Origin: Anaerolineaceae bacterium
Lineage (GTDB): Bacteria > Chloroflexota > Anaerolineae > Anaerolineales > Anaerolineaceae
Length of the DNA: 64,000 nucleotides
Reading direction: 5' to 3'
NCBI GenBank assembly: GCA_020845515.1
Contig: JADLFQ010000072.1
Location: 20,867 to 84,866 of the forward strand
The first letter of the stretch is position 1. Every line of letters starts with the position of its first letter. Positions 59,183-64,000 of the stretch are shown piece by piece. The notes below the pieces were generated by a model. It searched no databases. It had not been told where the DNA came from and was given only the letters and a program-made list of their open reading frames with translations. A program made the translations under genes and the position numbers.

Positions 59183-59686
59183 TTATTCTTCTTCAGGCCT
59201 TTCATGCGCCAGCAGCGCGCTTTTGCGCTCCAGCCCCCAGCGATAGCCCCCCAGGCTGCCGTCTCTGCGCACAACACGGTGGCACGGCGTGACGAGCGAG
59301 ACCGGGTTACGGGCGCAGGCATGCGCGACTGCCCGTATGGCTGTGGGCCGGCCGATTGCCTCGGCTACCTGGGTGTAGGTGCGTATTTGACCGCGCGGGA
59401 TTTTGCGCAACTCCTGCCAGACGCGCAGTTGGAACGCACTGGCCTGAACATCCAAAGGCACGTCGAGGTGCAACTGACGGCCATCGAGGTGCGCCAGGAT
59501 GAGTTCCACCCATGCGTGTGCAGCGCTTTCCGCGCGCCGAATGACGGCTTTGGGATACTCGGCGTGCAGGGCATCTTCCAGTACGGTGTCGCGATCTCCA
59601 AAACTGAGAGCGCACACACCGCGCTCAGTCCACGCCACGAGCATGCGCCCTAAATACGTATCCACAATTGTGTACTGGATTTCCAT
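59183..59686 (-). CDS. ogt: Methylated-DNA--protein-cysteine methyltransferase
   Basis: 167 residues from ATG 59686; the ORF track extends 33 codons further without support. N-terminal domain (YTIVDTYLGRMLVAWTERGVCALSFG), then FQLRVWQELRKIPRGQIRTYTQVAEAIGRPTAIRAVAHACARNP and active-site LVTPCHRVVRRDGSLGGYRWGLERKSALL. Removes O6-alkyl groups from guanine by suicide transfer to Cys. The 234 bp after its start toward the defence genes (59687-59920) show no gene. Confidence 0.96.
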   Translation of the reverse strand: MEIQYTIVDTYLGRMLVAWTERGVCALSFGDRDTVLEDALHAEYPKAVIRRAESAAHAWVELILAHLDGRQLHLDVPLDVQASAFQLRVWQELRKIPRGQIRTYTQVAEAIGRPTAIRAVAHACARNPVSLVTPCHRVVRRDGSLGGYRWGLERKSALLAHERPEEE

Positions 59687-59920
59687 GTTCTTGTCTCCAT
59701 TGTAATTGCTGGCCAGTGTCATCCCCGGCCAATTGAGCGCTTTTTTATGCGGACAACTGGCTGAATTATACCCGCCGGGGGGCACAAAAGGCGGCGGCGC
59801 TTATCCGTACTCCGGTGGAATTATACAAGAAGATCGCGATGGATGCAGGATACGCACCATGCGGATCTAATTTTTTGTACAGAGAAAAGATGATTTACTT
59901 CTTCTGCGCCCACCCACATC

Positions 59921-62839
59921 CTAAACCTTCAAAAAACCGTTTTCAAATGCGCCGGGGAACTCGAAACGCTTTTGGCCCTGTTCAAAATCAACCGTGATCA
60001 AACCGCCGCCAAGTTCGATCACTTTACCGGCTCCAAACGCTTTGTGCTGCACGGTCGCTCCGACCGTTATGCCGGAGGTGTCCACGGCTGGTTTACCCTC
60101 TTTCCTTATAGGTTCCGGTGCGACGGGGGACTTTATGCCAAAACTGGCTGTGACAAGATCGGGCACGGATGGGGTGGTTGAGGCTTTACGAGCGCGCTTG
60201 GGATAGGTGACCGGCTTTACGGTTTTGGCGATGACCGGTTCTTCTTCATTATCTTCATCGGAAACAACAAGAATAGTTACATCAGGAACATCAACAACAT
60301 AATCAGCCGCCGCTTCCATCGTGGACTGTTGATTGTAGAAAAGTGCTTCGTATTCGCTGCGCTTAACCACGGTGTCCCAACCGCCTATATCCTCGCCGGC
60401 ATGTTTATCAATGCCGGTGTAGGAGAGACTGGCATCCTCATAGCGTTTGAATTTGAAAATGGCGTCGTTCATGAGAGAGCCGTTGAACACATTCAACGAG
60501 ACCAATAGTTCAAAATCTTTAACATCCAGGCCGGTGACCTTTTTGAACAGCCCTGGCTCCAGTTGGGTGATGACATCTTTCAGCGAGCGTTCGCGGTAGT
60601 CGGTCAAATACATGAAGATCGGAATACGAGTGGCAAATTTGATAAGTTTGGTTGGTATCTCTTTTCGCTTCGATTTGTATTCTTTTTCTTCGTCGGAAAG
60701 CTCTTTTTTCTCCTTGGAGGTCAGCTCGCCTGTACTATCCTTCTTTGCCTTTTTAACTGATTCAGATTTGTTTATGATCGTCTCGATGTCCGTGTTCAAA
60801 CTGCGGAACCCCTCGATTTTCATTAACGCAGCCATGGCTTCTTCATTTGCCATTAAGCGAGTCAGGGTTTCATTGTCCACGTTAACCAGCAGCGCGGATT
60901 CCCAGCGCTTGGCAAGCAGCGTTGCCGAGGTGCCGGCCATGGCAATATCCAGAATATCCTGCGCGTTGATCTGCTTCATGCTGCTGCCATCGTAGGCCAG
61001 CACGGGAAGGAAATTGATAAACTCTGCCACTTTCTTTTCCGGGTTGCTCTCATTGACGTTCAGCCGGCAGCTGTAATCAGAAATCTGCTTCAGGGCGCGG
61101 TCTAGTGCGAAATCAAATAGATAACATTCGTGTTTCATGATTTCGCTTGTACCCGCACCAGTCGTGATTTCCCAAGGGCTTTGCACGCGGAAAGCCGCCT
61201 GGAAATAGGTCTCCGGGCTTTTAAGATTGCGCAGCATGAAGATCCCCGTCCAGGGTCGGACGGTGACGCCGGTAGTCAGCTTGCCGCAGGAAAGTGTGAT
61301 GGTTCTGGTGGAAAGTGGATCTCCCATAGATTTTTGAACCGGCGACAGCGCAGCCACACCGATTCCGGCGGATGCCCCGGCACACAGGTTAATTTTGTAC
61401 GAATGGAAAAAGATGTTCTGTTTCTGCGCCAAGAGATTAAACATTGCATTACATGATGCAACATTGGGCAGGAACCAGAAAGTATGCGAGAGTACATTCA
61501 ACAAGCGGGTATCGGAAAACGGCATGGGCGGACGTTTATCCTGCCCCAGTTTCATATCATCCACGCTGGCGGGCAGATAAGAACCGCGGATCAAATCCAG
61601 CCATTTTTGCACTTCATTTTCATAAACAAATCTGGCCTCTTTTCCTTTGCCTTTGGCTGAGAAAAATACATTCAAGTCAAATTCGTCGAATTGCCCCTGG
61701 ATGGCGATCTGGCGAATACTGTCCGGTATGCGGTAGGTTAACATGACCATGCGCGGCAGGGCGGCATAAGGGTTATCGGAAGCGTCGCCCCAATTTTCCT
61801 TGGCGCGCTGCTCGTCCGAATAGGTCCAGTTATAGATTTGATCCTCGATAAACTCGCCGCTGTTGATGGCGCGGAAGGGCGTACCGGAGAGAAATAGATA
61901 ATGCGCTGTGGTGATGGGCAAAAAAGTTTCGTTGTAGGCGTTATCGGCTTCGTCTTTCTTGTATTTTTCCAGATCGAAATCGTAATCTTCATCTTCGTCC
62001 GGCTGCTCGAACAGGTTTTTCGCGTTGTCGCGCCAGGCGCCAAAATGATATTCGTCGAAAATCACCAGGTCCCAATTGGTGGTGTGTACCCATTCATTTT
62101 TCGCCTTGATGCCGCCACTATCATTCGTGCCGAGATAATCCTGAAAAGAACCGAAACAAACGATCGGACGATGTGGGTCGGCATCTTCGTATTTTAAACC
62201 GCCGCGGCAGATAAACTGCCAGCCCTCAAAATCCACATGGGTCATCAGGTCTTCATCCCAGGCGGCTTCCACAGCCGGCTTAAAGGTCAGCACCAGCACC
62301 TTTTTGCAGCTCATGCGTTTTGCCAGATGGTAGGCCGCAAAGGTCTTGCCGAAGCGCATCTTGGCATTCCACAAGAACTTGGGGGCGCGGTCAGGAAAAT
62401 CCGCTTTGGCAGAGGCGAAATATTCGATGGTTTTATCAACGGCTTCTTTTTGCTCTGGGCGCAGGGCAAAGGTCTGGGTACGGTTTTCGATGTTGGGCGT
62501 GCCCGTTTTAATGGCCACAATGGCAGCTTTAACTTCCTCAGCGCTGCAGCGGAACCATTCACCGCCAACCCCGTCCACCTTTTTATCTAAAAGCATTCGG
62601 TGAACATCATGATCGGTAAAGCAAGTGCCGTCATTGCGCATGGCCGGCTCAGCCAGGACGATTTTATATGGCACCAGGCCGTGCGGGTGTTTGGTGGGGT
62701 ATTGCTGCGCCACCCGTTTTTCCACATCTTTTTCGGTATAGCCCACCTTCAGCAAGCCCTTGTACTGCGGGTTGCTGTCGGAATAAGCGTAGATCATCGG
62801 GTGTGATGCGGGGCGTTGGGGGAAGAATTCTTTACTCAT
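59921..62839 (-). CDS. GIY-YIG (T5orf172)-SF2 helicase fusion, restriction-type
   Basis: 972 residues from ATG 62839 (ACGGAGGTTGAGAGTA before it). Residues about 12-110 form a T5orf172/GIY-YIG nuclease domain: MIYAYSDSN, LLKVGYTEKDVEKRVAQQYP, TDHDVHRMLL, GEWFRCS. Then a SF2 helicase: RPEQKEAVDK (Q-like), motif I WNAKMRFGKTFAA, LVLTFKPAV, motif II VIFDEYHFGA, motif III LFLSGTPFRA and a C-terminal helicase lobe with LSCGKLTTGVTVRPW and FQAAFRVQSPW. A basic/acidic coiled part follows, and the C-terminus (VQHKAFGAGKVIELGGGLITVDFEQGQKRFEFPGAF) is a UvrD/PcrA-tail-like SH3 fold. Likely a DNA-restriction effector. Overlaps the fic stop (ATGAGTAA). Confidence 0.88.
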   Translation of the reverse strand: MSKEFFPQRPASHPMIYAYSDSNPQYKGLLKVGYTEKDVEKRVAQQYPTKHPHGLVPYKIVLAEPAMRNDGTCFTDHDVHRMLLDKKVDGVGGEWFRCSAEEVKAAIVAIKTGTPNIENRTQTFALRPEQKEAVDKTIEYFASAKADFPDRAPKFLWNAKMRFGKTFAAYHLAKRMSCKKVLVLTFKPAVEAAWDEDLMTHVDFEGWQFICRGGLKYEDADPHRPIVCFGSFQDYLGTNDSGGIKAKNEWVHTTNWDLVIFDEYHFGAWRDNAKNLFEQPDEDEDYDFDLEKYKKDEADNAYNETFLPITTAHYLFLSGTPFRAINSGEFIEDQIYNWTYSDEQRAKENWGDASDNPYAALPRMVMLTYRIPDSIRQIAIQGQFDEFDLNVFFSAKGKGKEARFVYENEVQKWLDLIRGSYLPASVDDMKLGQDKRPPMPFSDTRLLNVLSHTFWFLPNVASCNAMFNLLAQKQNIFFHSYKINLCAGASAGIGVAALSPVQKSMGDPLSTRTITLSCGKLTTGVTVRPWTGIFMLRNLKSPETYFQAAFRVQSPWEITTGAGTSEIMKHECYLFDFALDRALKQISDYSCRLNVNESNPEKKVAEFINFLPVLAYDGSSMKQINAQDILDIAMAGTSATLLAKRWESALLVNVDNETLTRLMANEEAMAALMKIEGFRSLNTDIETIINKSESVKKAKKDSTGELTSKEKKELSDEEKEYKSKRKEIPTKLIKFATRIPIFMYLTDYRERSLKDVITQLEPGLFKKVTGLDVKDFELLVSLNVFNGSLMNDAIFKFKRYEDASLSYTGIDKHAGEDIGGWDTVVKRSEYEALFYNQQSTMEAAADYVVDVPDVTILVVSDEDNEEEPVIAKTVKPVTYPKRARKASTTPSVPDLVTASFGIKSPVAPEPIRKEGKPAVDTSGITVGATVQHKAFGAGKVIELGGGLITVDFEQGQKRFEFPGAFENGFLKV
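62775..62827 (-). repeat. Helicase 5'-end direct repeat, copy 2 (inside intact gene)
   Basis: 53 bp encoding FFPQRPASHPMIYAYSD plus two bases; 48 of 53 match copy 1 at 63770-63822. Four of the five differences are at third codon positions and silent. Confidence 0.9.
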
Positions 62840-63734
62840 TACTCTCAACCTCCGTTATTTCGTCCGCCTGCTCGTAGTAGTACGAATAATCCACACCCTT
62901 TATAAACATTTCGCGATCATTGATCTTGTCCGTCAAGGCAGAAGAAAGCAGCGCCTTGATGGGTGCTGTATCATTTACGCTCTGTTCCATTGCTCTGAGA
63001 TAGGCTCTCTTGCCAACGCGGCTCCAATCCACGCAGCGCTTTAGGCTCTTTTTCAGAATCAGGTCAAGCCAAATTCGCGTGCTTCTTCCGTTGCCTTCCA
63101 TGAAGGGATGGGCAACATTCATCTCAACATATTTATCCATGATTTCATCAAAAGTGCCTTCAGGCATCTTTTCGATGTTCTTCAGTGTTTCCGGTAAAAA
63201 TTGCGCCAGGGAAAATTGAAAGCCTCCTTTGGCGATGTTCAGTGTTCGAATTTGCCCGGCGAAATTATACAGACCGCCGAACAGATAAGCATGGATTTGC
63301 TGTAAACCATTCACTGTACTGACGTCCAGGGTGAGGTACAGGGAACTGTCGAATAACGCGTAGGCTTTGGTTTTGCTCTTCCCGTCTATGGTTTCGTCAC
63401 TATAGGTAAACCACTCGATAAAGCGGTTTGCCTTTTTGCTCGGAAAATTTTTTGCCAGTTCAATTACACCTTCAGCGTCATAAGTATCGGTCAGGTATTT
63501 TTTGCCATCTGATGCGGTGATTTTCAGTTGGTTAGCGGCATTAACCAACTGAGGAGTCTCTTTTTTCAGTTTTGCTTTGAGATATTTCCAGTAATTTCGG
63601 TTTTTTTGATAGTCTGTTTCCTCTCGCAGAACGCCGATGATATCCAGCACTGAAAACCACCATTTGGACCTGGTTTCATCCCAAACGGCGCGGACTTCGC
63701 TGTCGCCAAAGAAACGAATCGAGATCTTAGTCAT
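62832..63734 (-). CDS. fic: BRO-N/Fic domain protein (putative AMPylator)
   Basis: 300 residues from ATG 63734. N-terminal about 110 residues match the BRO-N/antirepressor fold (IRFFGDSEVRAVWDETRSKWWFSVLDIIGVL, YDAEGVIELAKNFPSKKANRFIEWF). The C-terminal Fic domain has the full active motif HPFMEGNGRSTRIWLDLIL with catalytic His and GNGR anion-binding loop; upstream LFGGLYNFAGQIRTLNIAKGGFQF is the flap region. Fic enzymes transfer AMP (or related groups) to Ser/Thr/Tyr of target proteins. Flanked by a fragment and a full copy of the helicase gene. Confidence 0.9.
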   Translation of the reverse strand: MTKISIRFFGDSEVRAVWDETRSKWWFSVLDIIGVLREETDYQKNRNYWKYLKAKLKKETPQLVNAANQLKITASDGKKYLTDTYDAEGVIELAKNFPSKKANRFIEWFTYSDETIDGKSKTKAYALFDSSLYLTLDVSTVNGLQQIHAYLFGGLYNFAGQIRTLNIAKGGFQFSLAQFLPETLKNIEKMPEGTFDEIMDKYVEMNVAHPFMEGNGRSTRIWLDLILKKSLKRCVDWSRVGKRAYLRAMEQSVNDTAPIKALLSSALTDKINDREMFIKGVDYSYYYEQADEITEVESNE

Positions 63735-63837
63735 CCATGACCCTGCAGCGGATTGGCGGGTTTTCAACCCTGTCGGAATAGGCGTAGATCATCGGGTGGG
63801 ATTCCGGGCGTTGGGGGAAAAACTCATTATTCGCCAT
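63727..63837 (-). pseudogene. Truncated helicase gene: first 22 codons only
   Basis: ATG at 63837 reads MANNEFFPQRPESHPMIYAY, SD, then leaves homology (RVENPPIRCRVMDD) and stops at 63727. Its first 22 codons are homologous to the start of the GIY-YIG helicase at 62839. It overlaps the end of the methyltransferase-like gene by 11 bp and the start of fic by 8 bp. Not in the ORF track. Confidence 0.85.
63770..63822 (-). repeat. Helicase 5'-end direct repeat, copy 1
   Basis: 53 bp (codons for FFPQRPESHPMIYAYSD plus AG), 91% identical to copy 2 at 62775-62827; the two copies are 995 bp apart and flank fic. Confidence 0.9.
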
Positions 63838-64000
63838 TATCAACACCATCTTGATCCATAGGTTTGATCATGGATTCAATAAACGCGATTTCTTCTTCAG
63901 TCAGGCGATATTTTTCGTAGAGTTCTTGGTCAGTCCATGGTTTTGACAAATCTTGTTCTGGCACAAACGAAAATCGATCTTTTGTTATATCTTGAGAGAA
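63827..64000 (-). CDS. C-terminal end of a probable Eco57I-type DNA methyltransferase (5' part outside window)
   Basis: 57 codons open to the window edge, ending ...LSKPWTDQELYEKYRLTEEE, IAFIESMIKPMDQDGVDNGE, TAA. The sequence 'W.D..LY..Y.LT..EI.FIES.I.PM' is, from memory, the usual C-terminus of large Eco57I-type restriction-modification methylases; this is recognition of a short tail, so moderate. Stop lies inside the start of the truncated helicase copy, meaning methylase and helicase genes were originally directly coupled. Confidence 0.5.
   Translation of the reverse strand, partial: FSQDITKDRFSFVPEQDLSKPWTDQELYEKYRLTEEEIAFIESMIKPMDQDGVDNGE

Noticed and set aside
63450-63500. TYDAEG in the Fic protein as a class II Fic inhibitory helix motif (S/T-x-x-x-E-G/N)
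   Set aside because: The stretch belongs to a pattern conserved in BRO-N domains without Fic, so the match is probably coincidental.
1-64000. CRISPR arrays, tRNA/rRNA genes, insertion sequences, prophage
   Set aside because: No regularly spaced repeats, no tRNA cloverleaf with TTCGA-type arm in any spacer, no transposase or phage structural gene seen.

Overview
The window reads as one chromosomal segment of a Gram-variable, GC-moderate bacterium, most likely an Anaerolineae-type Chloroflexota. This is inferred from protein flavour and gene mix, not from a marker gene: PdxS/PdxT, Ni-SOD, a cold-shock RRM/Csp/DEAD-box cluster, Ccm-type cytochrome c maturation with a Cys-type CcmE, many WD40/TPR and LysM surface proteins, and lipoproteins with Cys lipoboxes. 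No rRNA, tRNA, CRISPR array or insertion sequence was found. Genes are dense on both strands.

Layout. 0-5.3 kb (minus): 5' part of an Rnk-type regulator, a bifunctional penicillin-binding protein with an abnormal start, a GNAT-like protein and the PLP synthase pair pdxT-pdxS. 5.4-8.6 kb (plus): cobT-cobS-cbiR-like-cobU, the nucleotide-loop half of cobamide synthesis plus a probable cobamide-remodelling hydrolase, i.e. salvage rather than full synthesis in this locus. 8.6-14.3 kb: surface and small membrane proteins, a threonine-aldolase remnant, a DUF1330 protein, a lipoprotein hydrolase, a CBS protein and an unannotated small-RNA transcription unit with its own promoter and terminator. 14.5-17.3 kb: cyclophilin, GNAT, Ni-SOD with its maturation protease, and divergently an Fe/Mn-SOD. 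17.4-20.4 kb: acyl-ACP thioesterase, LDH2-type dehydrogenase, PIG-L deacetylase. 20.4-25.7 kb (minus): a YkoE-type ECF vitamin transporter (S, A-A fusion, T) with a creatininase-family amidohydrolase and a PAS/winged-helix regulator upstream. 25.9-30.6 kb: HI0933-type flavoprotein and three SDR enzymes, two of them paralogues flanking a TetR gene. 30.7-33.3 kb: RRM, CspA and DEAD-box helicase genes, two of which have terminator-like hairpins in their leaders. 33.5-35.4 kb: fructokinase and hydrolase. 35.7-46.3 kb: a nearly complete ccm operon (E, F, H, G, A, B, C, D-like) with a lipoprotein dihaem cytochrome, interrupted by an M28 peptidase on the other strand. 46.5-48.3 kb: second CBS protein, YCII-like protein, HAD phosphatase. 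48.5-52.7 kb: two-component system followed by an HtrA lipoprotein protease with a CiaR-like box in front. 52.9-59.7 kb: TPR/WD40 protein, MocR-type regulator, HAD phosphatase, EamA transporter, methyltransferase for alkylated DNA. 59.9-64.0 kb (minus): a probable defence island made of the end of a putative DNA methyltransferase, a truncated copy of a helicase gene, a BRO-N/Fic protein, and a complete GIY-YIG(T5orf172)-SF2 helicase fusion.

Most notable: the Fic gene lying between a 5' fragment of the helicase gene and a complete copy; the small-RNA unit at about 12.04-12.13 kb; shared leader elements in the cold-shock genes; a pbpC gene whose natural start position is ACG; the CiaR-like box between the two-component system and htrA; and a ccm system of the Cys-CcmE type.
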